Program-made: the position numbers and the translations under genes
Part shown: positions 33,906-41,447 of the stretch, one piece after another
Numbering within the stretch: position 1 is the first letter of the stretch
Layout: every line of letters begins with the position of its first letter
Notes under the pieces: generated by a model
Databases searched by the model: none
What the model was told of the DNA's origin: nothing
Seen by the model: only the letters and a program-made list of their open reading frames with translations
Assembly: GCF_042684265.1 (NCBI RefSeq)
Contig: NZ_JBHULB010000014.1
Location: 1-64,000, forward strand
Reading direction: 5' to 3'
DNA length: 64,000 nt
Source: Croceitalea marina
GTDB lineage: Bacteria; Bacteroidota; Bacteroidia; Flavobacteriales; Flavobacteriaceae

Positions 33906-35014
33906 TCGGCAATGAACAAATTCGTATCGCGGGTACCGCCATTATTGCGGTTACTTGAAAAGGCCAAGTATTTGCCATCATTAGAGAAAACAGGGAAAGC
34001 ATCAAAGGTTTCCCCATGGGTGACACGTTCAAGGTTCTTCCCGTCAATATCAATAAAGTACAGATTAAACGGGAATCCCTTTTCGGCCTCAAAGTTACTA
34101 GAGAACAATATTTTTTCTCCTGAAGGATGAAAAAACGGACTCCAATTCGCGCTACCCAAAAAGGTTAATTGCTTTAAATCCGACCCATCGGCATTGCAAA
34201 TGAATAGTTCCATTTCAGTGGGCTCTACAAGTCCGTCAGCTAATAAATCTTTGTATTTTTTGATTTCTTCAGGGGTTTTTGGTCGGGAAGCCCTAAATAT
34301 CAATTTAGTGCCATCGGGGGAGAAAAAAGCGCCACCATCATACCCCAATTCATCTGTAATTTGTTTTACATCTGAACCATCTAAATTCATAGTGTATAGT
34401 TCTAAGTCGCCACTTCTATCTGAAGTAAAAACAATTTTATCACCCTTTGGAGACACTGTAGCCTCTGCGTCATAGCCCACTTCGTCTGTAAGTTGCGCGG
34501 TGATATTTCCTTCTAAATCGGCCACAAATATGTCGAACGAATCATAAACAGGCCAAACGTAATTCCCGTTTTTACGAAGAGGAACCTCTGGACACTCCTT
34601 GTCAACTAAATGCGTAGAGCCGTAGACATAATGTTTGTTATCGGGCAGAAAATAAGCGCAGGTGGTACGCCCAAACCCGGTACTGATCATAGGTGGCTTT
34701 TTATCCTTGAAATTCTCGTCGATATTCATCAAAAACATCTGGTCGCATTCCATTCCCCAATCTTCATTGTTCGATTGAAAGATAATTTGTTTATCGTCCC
34801 AACTCCAATAGGCTTCCGCATTATCACCTCCGAACGTAATTTGACGAATAGATTTAAAATATTTTTCCTCAGGATAGATGAGCGTATCACTTCCGGCCAT
34901 TAAAGAGTTTGTATTTTCTTTTTCCGGAGCAGCTTCTGTTTTCTTGGGCTTTGACTTGCAGCTTCCGATTAGAAATAGGAGTATTAAAACAAAAGGAATT
35001 CTCATTGCATACAT
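33893..35014 (-). CDS. TolB-like PD40 beta-propeller lipoprotein
   Basis: 373 residues. The lipobox L-I-G-S-C (~15-19) after a short hydrophobic stretch makes it a lipoprotein. The body has four to five PD40/WD40-like TolB repeats, each with '(F/V)-S-P-D-G-x-K-(I/L)-x-F-x-S-(D/N)-R'. Such propellers bind other proteins in the periplasm; no catalytic motif is visible. It is the first gene of the five-gene operon with Lgt-like and radical SAM genes, overlapping the former by 13 bp, and so could be a lipidated client or partner of that pathway (inference). ATG at 35014; a second in-frame ATG lies three codons on. Confidence 0.85.
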   Translation of the reverse strand: MYAMRIPFVLILLFLIGSCKSKPKKTEAAPEKENTNSLMAGSDTLIYPEEKYFKSIRQITFGGDNAEAYWSWDDKQIIFQSNNEDWGMECDQMFLMNIDENFKDKKPPMISTGFGRTTCAYFLPDNKHYVYGSTHLVDKECPEVPLRKNGNYVWPVYDSFDIFVADLEGNITAQLTDEVGYDAEATVSPKGDKIVFTSDRSGDLELYTMNLDGSDVKQITDELGYDGGAFFSPDGTKLIFRASRPKTPEEIKKYKDLLADGLVEPTEMELFICNADGSDLKQLTFLGSANWSPFFHPSGEKILFSSNFEAEKGFPFNLYFIDIDGKNLERVTHGETFDAFPVFSNDGKYLAFSSNRNNGGTRDTNLFIAEWQE

Positions 35015-35138
35015 AATTATTAGTGAAACCCCAATTTTAAGAGTTTAAAACGAATTAAAATTAGGAAGTTGAACCAATCCTGAAAACTTTCAGGGTCTTT
35101 TTATATTTTATCTTTAGGCTGTTTATTTTACAAATATC

Positions 35139-36359
35139 ATGAATAGAACTGTTTTTTACCTGCTATTAATCCTTTTTATATCCTGTAAACAGGAACCGCC
35201 TAAAAAGGTCTCTTTGAAAGATGATGTCTCATTTTTAGCGGCCGATAGTCTGTTGGGTCGTGAAACAGGAACTGCTCAAGAACTTATGGCCGCAGGTTAT
35301 CTGCAAAAGCGAATGGAAAAAATAGGACTGCAACCAAAAGGAAACGCTAGCACTTATTTTCAGACCTATTCCTTTAAGCCCAAAACAGATCCGCATTCCG
35401 AAGTGCAGTATATTTCTGGCGATAGCACCATTACGGGCACTAATGTCATTGGCCACATAGATAATCAAGCTGGGAAAACGGTAATTATCGGAGCACATTA
35501 CGACCATTTGGGAATGGGAGGACAGGGTTCGCTCTATGCGGATGGGGAGGCAATTCATAATGGTGCTGATGACAATGCAAGTGGTGTAGCCTTGATGCTT
35601 CAGCTTGCAGAAAAATTGAAAGATACCTTAGTAGGCAGCAATTATTTGTTCATCGCATTTTCAGGTGAGGAAATGGGATTATTGGGCAGTAATTACTTTT
35701 CGAAAAACCCGACAATCGATTTAGCTATGGCCAACTACATGATCAATATGGATATGGTCGGTCGCTTGCGCGAAGAAAAGACCCTTTCCATAAGCGGAAC
35801 GGGTACGGCGCCCATTTGGAACCAAGTTTTGAATTCCACCAATCCAGGCTTCAAATTGGTGTTGAGCGAATCAGGGGTCGGCCCCAGCGACCATACCTCG
35901 TTCTACTTACAGAACATTCCTGCTTTGCATTTCTTCACTGGGCAACACGAAGACTATCACAAACCTTCTGATGATTTTGAAAAGTTGAACTATGAAGGTA
36001 TGGAGCTAATCGGCAATTATATTCTGAGCATCGTTGCCGAGCTGGATGACAAGAAAAATTTGGCTTTCAGAACTACTAAAAATGAAAGTGAGGAAGTACC
36101 CCGTTTTAAAGTAGGCCTTGGGGTGATGCCCGACTATCTTTTTGATGGAAAAGGGATGCGAATTGATGGTATAACAGAGGATAGACCAGCTTTTAAGGCT
36201 GGGCTTTTAAAAGGGGATATCGTAGTACAATTAGGTGACAGCACAGTTAGCGACATGATGAGTTATATGAGAGCGCTTTCTGCTTTTGACAAAGGAAGTA
36301 CTGCCAAAGTGGTGGTAAACCGTAATGGGGAAAAAGTTGAGGCGGAAGTAAAATTTTAA
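35139..36359 (+). CDS. M28 family zinc peptidase lipoprotein with C-terminal PDZ domain
   Basis: 406 residues. Lipobox L-F-I-S-C (~12-16). M28 metal ligands are all present: H in G-A-H-Y-D-H-L-G (~119), D in G-A-D-D-N-A-S-G (~145), E-E in S-G-E-E-M-G-L-L-G (~177), D in N-M-D-M-V-G-R (~204) and H in the F-F-T-G-Q-H-E-D-Y-H segment (~272). A PDZ domain follows (~320-400, 'P-A-F-K-A-G-L-L-K-G-D-I-V'). It is an aminopeptidase-type enzyme of the periplasm or outer membrane. A short CCTGAAA/TTTCAGG hairpin with a T-rich tail (35079-35094) lies in its leader and could attenuate transcription. Confidence 0.9.
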   Translation: MNRTVFYLLLILFISCKQEPPKKVSLKDDVSFLAADSLLGRETGTAQELMAAGYLQKRMEKIGLQPKGNASTYFQTYSFKPKTDPHSEVQYISGDSTITGTNVIGHIDNQAGKTVIIGAHYDHLGMGGQGSLYADGEAIHNGADDNASGVALMLQLAEKLKDTLVGSNYLFIAFSGEEMGLLGSNYFSKNPTIDLAMANYMINMDMVGRLREEKTLSISGTGTAPIWNQVLNSTNPGFKLVLSESGVGPSDHTSFYLQNIPALHFFTGQHEDYHKPSDDFEKLNYEGMELIGNYILSIVAELDDKKNLAFRTTKNESEEVPRFKVGLGVMPDYLFDGKGMRIDGITEDRPAFKAGLLKGDIVVQLGDSTVSDMMSYMRALSAFDKGSTAKVVVNRNGEKVEAEVKF

Positions 36360-36366
36360 ATTTCCT

Positions 36367-36374
36367 TATTTTTG
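36367..36374 (+). promoter_or_regulatory. -7 promoter element for the dus gene
   Basis: TATTTTTG matches TAnnTTTG, 26 bp before the ATG at 36401. Confidence 0.5.
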
Positions 36375-36400
36375 CAACCCCTTAAAAATCAGAATCTAAA

Positions 36401-37399
36401 ATGCCCAAGATAGACAACATACAACTACCGGATTTTCCATTGCTTCTAGCCCCTATGGAAGACGTGAGCGACCCTCCTTTTCGCGCTTTGTGCAAAGAGC
36501 AGGGCGCCGATGTGGTCTACACGGAATTTATCTCTTCCGAAGGTTTGATTCGTGATGCCGCTAAAAGTGTGATGAAATTGGATATCTATGAAAAAGAACG
36601 CCCTGTTGGTATACAGATTTTTGGCGCCAATATGGATAGTATGTTGCAAACCATAGATATTGTAGAGCGTTCTAATCCTGATATTATTGATATTAATTTT
36701 GGGTGCCCCGTAAAAAAAGTAGTTTCTAAAGGTGCCGGTGCCGGAATTTTAAAGGATATCTGCCTAATGGAGCAGCTAACGGCAGAAATGGTAAAACGTA
36801 CTAAACTGCCAGTCACCGTAAAAACAAGATTAGGTTGGGACCACGATTCTATAAAAATTGTCGAGGTAGCTGAACGACTGCAAGACGTAGGCTGCGCCGC
36901 TATTGCTATTCATGGGCGTACCAGAGCACAAATGTATAAAGGCGACGCAGATTGGAAACCTATAGCAGCAGTAAAAAATAACCCTAGAATGCATATACCC
37001 GTATTTGGTAATGGCGATGTCAATACGCCAGAACGGGCTGTAGAAATGCGCGATAGTTATGGGTTGGATGGTGCGATGATCGGCCGTGCAACAATTGGAA
37101 ACCCATGGTTTTTTAAGCAAGTAAAACACTTTTTTAAGACAGGTGAGCACTTAGCGCCCCCAACATTGGCAGAACGTGTAGAAGCGGCTAGAAGACACCT
37201 ACAAATGTCTATTGATTGGAAAGGGGAAAAGCTAGGTGTTTTTGAAACTCGTCGCCATTATACGAATTACTTTAAGGGAATTCCCAATTTCAAAGAGTAT
37301 CGAATGAAAATGGTGACCAGTGATGAATCGGCGGATGTATTTGCCGCTTTTGACGAAGTGTTGGAAAAATTTGGCGACCACCAATTTGTTACTACTTAA
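36401..37399 (+). CDS. dusB: tRNA-dihydrouridine synthase (DusB type)
   Basis: 332 residues. This FMN enzyme reduces uridine to dihydrouridine in the D loop of tRNA. Dus marks: L-L-L-A-P-M-E-D-V-S-D-P-P-F-R (~14-28, FMN binding), D-I-N-F-G-C-P-V-K-K-V (~97-107, catalytic Cys), 'K-T-R-L-G-W' (~141), I-H-G-R-T-R-A-Q (~169-176) and 'G-N-G-D-V' (~204). Bacteroidota usually carry a DusB-like enzyme, and the closing tRNA-binding helical domain is present. It ends just before a solo copy of the DUF559-element terminus and converges on the permease gene. Confidence 0.93.
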   Translation: MPKIDNIQLPDFPLLLAPMEDVSDPPFRALCKEQGADVVYTEFISSEGLIRDAAKSVMKLDIYEKERPVGIQIFGANMDSMLQTIDIVERSNPDIIDINFGCPVKKVVSKGAGAGILKDICLMEQLTAEMVKRTKLPVTVKTRLGWDHDSIKIVEVAERLQDVGCAAIAIHGRTRAQMYKGDADWKPIAAVKNNPRMHIPVFGNGDVNTPERAVEMRDSYGLDGAMIGRATIGNPWFFKQVKHFFKTGEHLAPPTLAERVEAARRHLQMSIDWKGEKLGVFETRRHYTNYFKGIPNFKEYRMKMVTSDESADVFAAFDEVLEKFGDHQFVTT

Positions 37400-37410
37400 G
37401 TTTATTTATA

Positions 37411-37443
37411 GAATTGTCGCCTTGAAGGGACATTAGGGGTGTT
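37411..37443 (+). repeat. Solo copy of the DUF559-element terminus
   Basis: GAATTGTCGCCTTGAAGGGA followed by CATTAGGGGTGTT. With a 1-bp gap it follows the consensus of the two termini at 17.9 and 18.3 kb, differing mainly in the hairpin core. It lies alone between two convergent stop codons (37399 and 37471). No nuclease gene is next to it. Confidence 0.7.
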
Positions 37444-37470
37444 GTTCAAAGATTAAATAAACAATGAATT

Positions 37471-38679
37471 TTATTGCGCGACTAACTTTTTAGTAATTCT
37501 ACTACATGCGATCTTTGAAGAAATCAAGCCCAAAACTATAATGGTAGCTAAAACCACAAAGACGTTTAGCAAATCAAATTCTACAGGATATGCCAAAGAG
37601 GGGGTTATCTTCAACCATTCAAAAGCGAGCTGAGAGCCAATTAGAACAGCGCCGATCACAACTCCGATAAGGCCTCCTAAAGATGTCACCAAGACACCTT
37701 GTAAAAAGTAAATGCGCCGCAATTCTTTGATGGTAGTGCCTAGCGCATATAAGGTCTTAGAGTTTTGTTGTTTGTCTAAAATCATCATAATAATAGCGCC
37801 AACCACATTGAACAAGGCTATAATCAAAACTAATGTGAAGATGAGGTAGGTAGCAAGGTTTTCGGTATTGAGCATTTTATAAAGCGTACCGTTAAGCTCA
37901 CGACGACTTAAGACGATTGCTTTTTCGCCCAGGACTTTTTTTATAGATGAACGGGCATCTTCTAATGCCATACCACTGCTTAACTTAAAATTTAGTGCCG
38001 ACACCTGTGTACTGTCTTTTTCCAAGAGCTCTTGTACCAAATGTAATTGTGTAATTACATATTTTTTGTCTAAACCCTCTTCAATAGTGTAAACTCCGCT
38101 TACTACAAGCGGCAAGCTATTGTATAATTTGGTGTTTAATGATTGTGGAGAAAAAGAGCCTTTTCCAGGTTTTGGGGCCAGAACCTGCATGGGGGTTCTG
38201 TAATTGTCTATGGGCACCCCAAGAGAATGGTATATGCCAATTCCCATAACCGCATTGTATTCCGTTACGCCCCAATTGCCAAAATAAAGGGTGCTGTCGA
38301 TACCGGTTACGGAACGATAATTTTCATCGACCCCTTTAATATAAGCTAAGTCGCCCTTTTCTCTAAAGGTTAGATAAACGCGCTCTTCTAGCTCTTTAGA
38401 ATAACTTGCTACACCGTTTAAGTTAGACAAGGCATCTTCCTCTTCAGGTGAAATAGAAAAGAATTTACCAGTAGTTGGTATAGCTTTTATATCAGGGTCG
38501 AATACGTTTGTAAATTGAAGGCTAAATGTTTTTAATCCCGCGAAAGCGGAAAGCACTATAAATAGGGCTGCGGAGCCGATAACAATGACCAAAAAAGTAA
38601 TAAAATTGATAATGTTTACCGCATTTTGGCTGCTTTTAGAACGTAAATACCGCTTGGCGATGTAGAACGGAAAACCCAA
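37471..38679 (-). CDS. LolC/E-type ABC transporter permease (MacB/FtsX fold)
   Basis: 402 residues. One N-terminal membrane helix (I-I-N-F-I-T-F-L-V-I-V-I-G-S-A-A-L-F), a periplasmic MacB-PCD-like domain (~45-265) and three C-terminal helices in an FtsX domain with 'L-Y-A-L-G-T-T-I-K-E-L-R-R-I-Y-F-L-Q-G' (~315), the coupling region. LolC/E permeases take lipoproteins out of the inner membrane for the outer membrane, together with an ATPase (LolD) that is not in this window. It follows rbfA by 3 bp, an order common in Flavobacteriaceae. A role in lipoprotein release is family-based. Confidence 0.87.
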   Translation of the reverse strand: MGFPFYIAKRYLRSKSSQNAVNIINFITFLVIVIGSAALFIVLSAFAGLKTFSLQFTNVFDPDIKAIPTTGKFFSISPEEEDALSNLNGVASYSKELEERVYLTFREKGDLAYIKGVDENYRSVTGIDSTLYFGNWGVTEYNAVMGIGIYHSLGVPIDNYRTPMQVLAPKPGKGSFSPQSLNTKLYNSLPLVVSGVYTIEEGLDKKYVITQLHLVQELLEKDSTQVSALNFKLSSGMALEDARSSIKKVLGEKAIVLSRRELNGTLYKMLNTENLATYLIFTLVLIIALFNVVGAIIMMILDKQQNSKTLYALGTTIKELRRIYFLQGVLVTSLGGLIGVVIGAVLIGSQLAFEWLKITPSLAYPVEFDLLNVFVVLATIIVLGLISSKIACSRITKKLVAQ

Positions 38680-38682
38680 TTT

Positions 38683-39075
38683 TTAAGATTTCTTTCGTTT
38701 GGCAAGCAGGTCTCGATTTTCAATAGGATTCTCTTCTCCTTTTAATGATTTTTCAATACCATCGATATAATCAAGGGAATCATCTAAATAAAAGGTCAAA
38801 TTTGGTACACGACGAAGTTGGTTTTTGGTTCGTTGTGCCAGTTCATGCTTTATAAGAGGCTCGTTAGATTTCATGCCCTCCAATAGCTCAGAAGCTTTAT
38901 TATTAGGAAATATGCTTACATAAACTTTGGCAATAGATAGATCAGAAGTGATATAAACCTTTGAAACCGAAATCAAAGTTCCTTTAAGTCCGCCATCAGT
39001 TGCTGCTCTCTGCAGAACTTCGGCCATATCTTTTTGAATGATACCTGCTATTTTTTTCTGGCGTTGTGTTTCCAT
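38683..39075 (-). CDS. rbfA: 30S ribosome-binding factor RbfA
   Basis: 130 residues. RbfA binds the 30S subunit and helps the maturation of the 16S rRNA 5' end. Family pattern: R-Q-K-K-I-A-G-I-I-Q-K-D-M-A-E (~4-18), 'I-S-V-S-K-V-Y-I-T-S-D-L-S-I-A-K-V-Y-V-S-I' (the KH-like core; ~36-56), and R-R-V-P-N-L-T-F-Y-L-D-D-S-L-D (~90-104). Full length with a basic tail. It starts the operon with the LolC/E-type permease. Confidence 0.94.
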   Translation of the reverse strand: METQRQKKIAGIIQKDMAEVLQRAATDGGLKGTLISVSKVYITSDLSIAKVYVSIFPNNKASELLEGMKSNEPLIKHELAQRTKNQLRRVPNLTFYLDDSLDYIDGIEKSLKGEENPIENRDLLAKRKKS

Positions 39076-39115
39076 ACCTGCAAAAATAAGGTAATAATGC
39101 TATCTTAGTGGTGAA

Positions 39116-39529
39116 ATGGATAAGATAGAACATATAGGCATAGCGGTTAAAGACTTGGAAGCTTCTAACCAATTATTTGAAAAGCTTTTTGGAACGCCAC
39201 ATTATAAAATTGAGGAGGTGGCTACAGAAGGGGTGCGCACTTCTTTTTTTAAAACCGGACCAAATAAGATTGAATTGTTGGAAGCTACTAATGAAGATAG
39301 CCCAATAGCGAAATTTATAGACCGAAAAGGAGAAGGTGTACACCATATCGCTTTTGCGGTAGAAAACATCAAGCAAGAAATAGCACGATTGAAAAATGAG
39401 GGGTTTACCGTTTTAAACGAAGAACCTAAAAAAGGTGCAGACAATAAATGGGTGGCTTTCTTGCATCCTAAAACCACAAATGGTGTCTTGGTAGAACTTT
39501 GCCAAGAAATCAATGAAAATGAAGGCTAA
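39116..39529 (+). CDS. mce: Methylmalonyl-CoA epimerase
   Basis: 137 residues, a vicinal-oxygen-chelate (glyoxalase fold) enzyme. It starts K-I-E-H-I-G-I-A-V-K-D-L (~3-14, first metal His), has 'I-E-L-L-E-A-T' (~52) and G-V-H-H-I-A-F-A-V (~78-86, second His) and E in 'G-V-L-V-E-L-C-Q' (~125-132). It converts (2S)- and (2R)-methylmalonyl-CoA for propionate and branched-chain breakdown. The mutase genes are not in this window. Divergent from rbfA; next downstream is the CAT tRNA. Confidence 0.9.
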   Translation: MDKIEHIGIAVKDLEASNQLFEKLFGTPHYKIEEVATEGVRTSFFKTGPNKIELLEATNEDSPIAKFIDRKGEGVHHIAFAVENIKQEIARLKNEGFTVLNEEPKKGADNKWVAFLHPKTTNGVLVELCQEINENEG

Positions 39530-39559
39530 GAAAATGTTGGTGTATAGAAAAATATATCC

Positions 39560-39567
39560 TAATTTTG
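39560..39567 (+). promoter_or_regulatory. -7 promoter element for the CAT tRNA
   Basis: TAATTTTG matches TAnnTTTG and ends 15 bp before the tRNA gene. Confidence 0.45.
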
Positions 39568-39582
39568 CTGCCCTAGAAAATA

Positions 39583-39656
39583 GGTCCTATAGCTCAGTTG
39601 GTTAGAGTAGCTGACTCATAATCAGTTGGTCCCTGGTTCGAGCCCAGGTGGGACCA
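39583..39656 (+). tRNA. tRNA with CAT anticodon (Ile2 or elongator Met)
   Basis: 74-nt cloverleaf: acceptor GGTCCTA/TGGGACC (with a T-T or wobble at the inner end), D arm with A-G-T-T-G-G, anticodon stem GCTGA/TCAGT with loop CTCATAA, T arm CCTGG-TTCGAGC-CCAGG, discriminator A. CCA is not encoded. The anticodon CAT fits tRNA-Met or the lysidine-modified tRNA-Ile2; the loop and variable-arm sequence recall Ile2, but this cannot be settled by eye. It borders the island. Confidence 0.88.
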
Positions 39657-39679
39657 CTGGGAAATTTTAAATATTCCCT

Positions 39680-39712
39680 AAAAGCCTGAAAACAATTCGT
39701 TTTCAGGCTTTT
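39680..39712 (+). terminator. Rho-independent terminator after the CAT tRNA
   Basis: Stem AAAAGCCTGAAAAC / GTTTTCAGGCTTTT with loop AATTC, followed by a T-rich tract. The right arm and tail recur exactly at 53173-53199. Confidence 0.85.
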
Positions 39713-39724
39713 TCATTTTTATTG
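39698..39724 (+). repeat. 27-bp direct repeat, left copy (candidate att site)
   Basis: Begins CGTTTTCAGGCTTTTTCA and ends TTTTTATTG; identical over 27 bp to 53173-53199. It covers the right arm and tail of the tRNA terminator and lies just before a decayed integrase, as expected for an attachment site. Confidence 0.75.
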
Positions 39725-39785
39725 ATTTCATATAAAATCAACCGTTCTGGCGAGTGATTCGGTGAGTACTTTTTAATTCGCAAAA

Positions 39786-40125
39786 ATGCCCCTCAACCCT
39801 TCTTACCTATAGTGGGAGAAATACTTGATATATACGGAATGTCGGAAACGAAGCAGATAGGGAAACGATTGCTTCCCGTTCTAAGCAATCAAAAGATGAG
39901 CCAGCATCTAAAGGAGATATCAGAACTATGTCATTTCAATAAGCGAATGACATTCCATTTGTCCTGTTACACATTTCCTGCCACGGTCACTTTATCCAAT
40001 GGAGTACTTATCGAATATATAGGCAAAATGCAGGATATCAATCCATACGGACTACTCAGATTTATGCTAAGGTGCTTGACCATAAGTTGAGCACGGATAT
40101 GGAACTGGTAGCAGGAATATATTAG
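39786..40125 (+). pseudogene. Remnant of a tyrosine recombinase (integrase)
   Basis: Only the C-terminal catalytic region is left. The stretch G-K-R-L-L-P-V-L-S-N-Q-K-M-S followed by 'L-K-E-I-S-E-L-C-x-x-N-K-R-M-T-F-H' is the familiar Bacteroidota integrase sequence, and after a frameshift near 40045 'Q-I-Y-A-K-V-L-D-H-K-L-S-T-D-M-E' continues to a TAG at 40123. An upstream piece has a stop near 39810. The H-x-x-R motif reads H-L-S-C-Y, so the catalytic Arg and following His are lost. It cannot be active. It sits directly after the tRNA and the 27-bp repeat, marking an old integration event. Confidence 0.85.
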
Positions 40126-40367
40126 TCATGGTTTTATCCCAAACCCTTTAGATTAGCTTTCATAAAACCAATATCAGTTCAAATAGTAATGCTGACTTAT
40201 CCTAGTAAATAATTTTCATTTGTAGGTGACTAGTAGAATTCAAAATAAGATTACAGCCCATTTTACTTTTTAAGAAGTGATCCAATTGGAAAACATGAGA
40301 AAGAAAAAGATGTAAACAGTACTTAATAAGATATTTGCGGTTAGTCTTTAAAATTTTAAAAGTCCGC
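40126..40367. other. Non-coding stretch after the integrase remnant
   Basis: About 240 bp, AT-rich, with no reading frame or hairpin that I can support. It adjoins the stop of the Lrp/AsnC regulator. Confidence 0.4.
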
Positions 40368-40811
40368 CTAAAAATGCCCTGAATAAATTTTGCCGTCGAT
40401 AATTGAATTCAATATTAGTGAAGTTGTCAATTCTCCATAAACAGCTAGCCTTATATTCAATTCTTCAAGATGCTTTGGGTCTCTTACAACACCTCGCAGC
40501 AACATACAATCTCTACCTGTTAGCTTATGGCATTCACTTATTTCAGGAACTGTAGTAATATATTCTTCAAAACGTTGGGTTTGGCCAAATCTAATTTTAA
40601 TGGTAATATAAACGCCAAGGGAATAACCCAGCTTATCCAAGTTTATTTTAGTCTGATAAGAATTGATAACATCAGCATCTTCTAGTTTCTGTATTCGCTC
40701 CGCCACTGTGGGAGATGATAACCCAACTTCTTTTGCCAAATCTTTCAATGCAATGCGGGCGTTTTCTTGAAGCATCTTCAAAATCTTCCAATTGACCTCA
40801 TCTATTTTCAT
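40368..40811 (-). CDS. Lrp/AsnC family transcriptional regulator
   Basis: 147 residues. N-terminal winged helix-turn-helix (~1-60: 'N-W-K-I-L-K-M-L-Q-E-N-A-R' and 'L-A-K-E-V-G-L-S-S-P-T-V-A-E-R-I-Q-K-L') and a C-terminal RAM domain (~65-145) that binds an amino acid and makes octamers. It is divergent from the DinB-led operon. A perfect 23-nt palindrome lies 5 bp upstream of its start codon, a likely operator for self-control and perhaps for the neighbouring operon. The effector cannot be told from sequence. Confidence 0.92.
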   Translation of the reverse strand: MKIDEVNWKILKMLQENARIALKDLAKEVGLSSPTVAERIQKLEDADVINSYQTKINLDKLGYSLGVYITIKIRFGQTQRFEEYITTVPEISECHKLTGRDCMLLRGVVRDPKHLEELNIRLAVYGELTTSLILNSIIDGKIYSGHF

Positions 40812-40815
40812 AAGT

Positions 40816-40838
40816 AATATTTTTTATTAAAAAATATT
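40816..40838. promoter_or_regulatory. Perfect palindrome before the Lrp/AsnC gene, candidate operator
   Basis: Two 11-bp arms AATATTTTTTA / TAAAAAATATT around a single T. It lies between the divergent regulator and DinB operon, 5 bp from the regulator's start. Lrp-type sites are AT-rich palindromes, so binding by the neighbour is plausible but inferred. Confidence 0.5.
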
Positions 40839-40902
40839 TACAAAAATAGTTTTTTTTTGATTTAAGCCTAATAATATAAGACGTATTTAAATAAAAAGGC
40901 TA

Positions 40903-40910
40903 TATTTTTG
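40903..40910 (+). promoter_or_regulatory. -7 promoter element for the DinB-led operon
   Basis: TATTTTTG matches TAnnTTTG, 18 bp before the DinB start codon. Confidence 0.5.
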
Positions 40911-40928
40911 AATTAAACAATTTCATAG

Positions 40929-41447
40929 ATGACTAAAAATGATTTAAGCAAAACTGAGTTTGACCAATATTATTGGAGGTACATAAATAAGCTTAGTAAT
41001 ACCATTAAACTAAGAGAAAGTTTTGCAATTGGAAAAGATAGTGTTGTAGGGTTTTTTAGGAGCGTGCCTAAAGAGAAGCACAATCATGCCTATGAGGAAG
41101 GTAAATGGACCTGTAAAGAAATCTTACAACATTTAATTGATACTGAGCGCATATTCCAATATCGGTGCTTTCGCATAGCTCGTAATGACAAAACAGAATT
41201 AGCTGGTTTCGACCAAAATATATATATGGCACCCTCGATGGCGAATTCAAAATCGATAGAAGAACTCATTGCGGAATTTATCGTAGTTCGAGACAGCTCT
41301 ATTTCACTTTTAAACAGTTTAAGTGACGCTGATTTTAAGAATACTGGCATGGCCAATGGAGGTAAGATGTCTGCAAGAGCCGCAGCATTTACCATAACCG
41401 GTCACGAAATTTGGCATATGGAAATAGTATCCAATAAATATTTATGA
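40929..41447 (+). CDS. DinB family protein
   Basis: 172 residues, a four-helix bundle of the DinB/YfiT superfamily. Candidate metal ligands are His in 'I-L-Q-H-L-I-D-T-E-R' (~65) and the pair in 'G-H-E-I-W-H-M-E' (~160-165). Members include thiol-dependent transferases and many proteins of unknown role; no substrate can be given. It opens the long co-directional operon inside the island: its stop overlaps the next start (ATGA at 41444). Confidence 0.87.
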   Translation: MTKNDLSKTEFDQYYWRYINKLSNTIKLRESFAIGKDSVVGFFRSVPKEKHNHAYEEGKWTCKEILQHLIDTERIFQYRCFRIARNDKTELAGFDQNIYMAPSMANSKSIEELIAEFIVVRDSSISLLNSLSDADFKNTGMANGGKMSARAAAFTITGHEIWHMEIVSNKYL

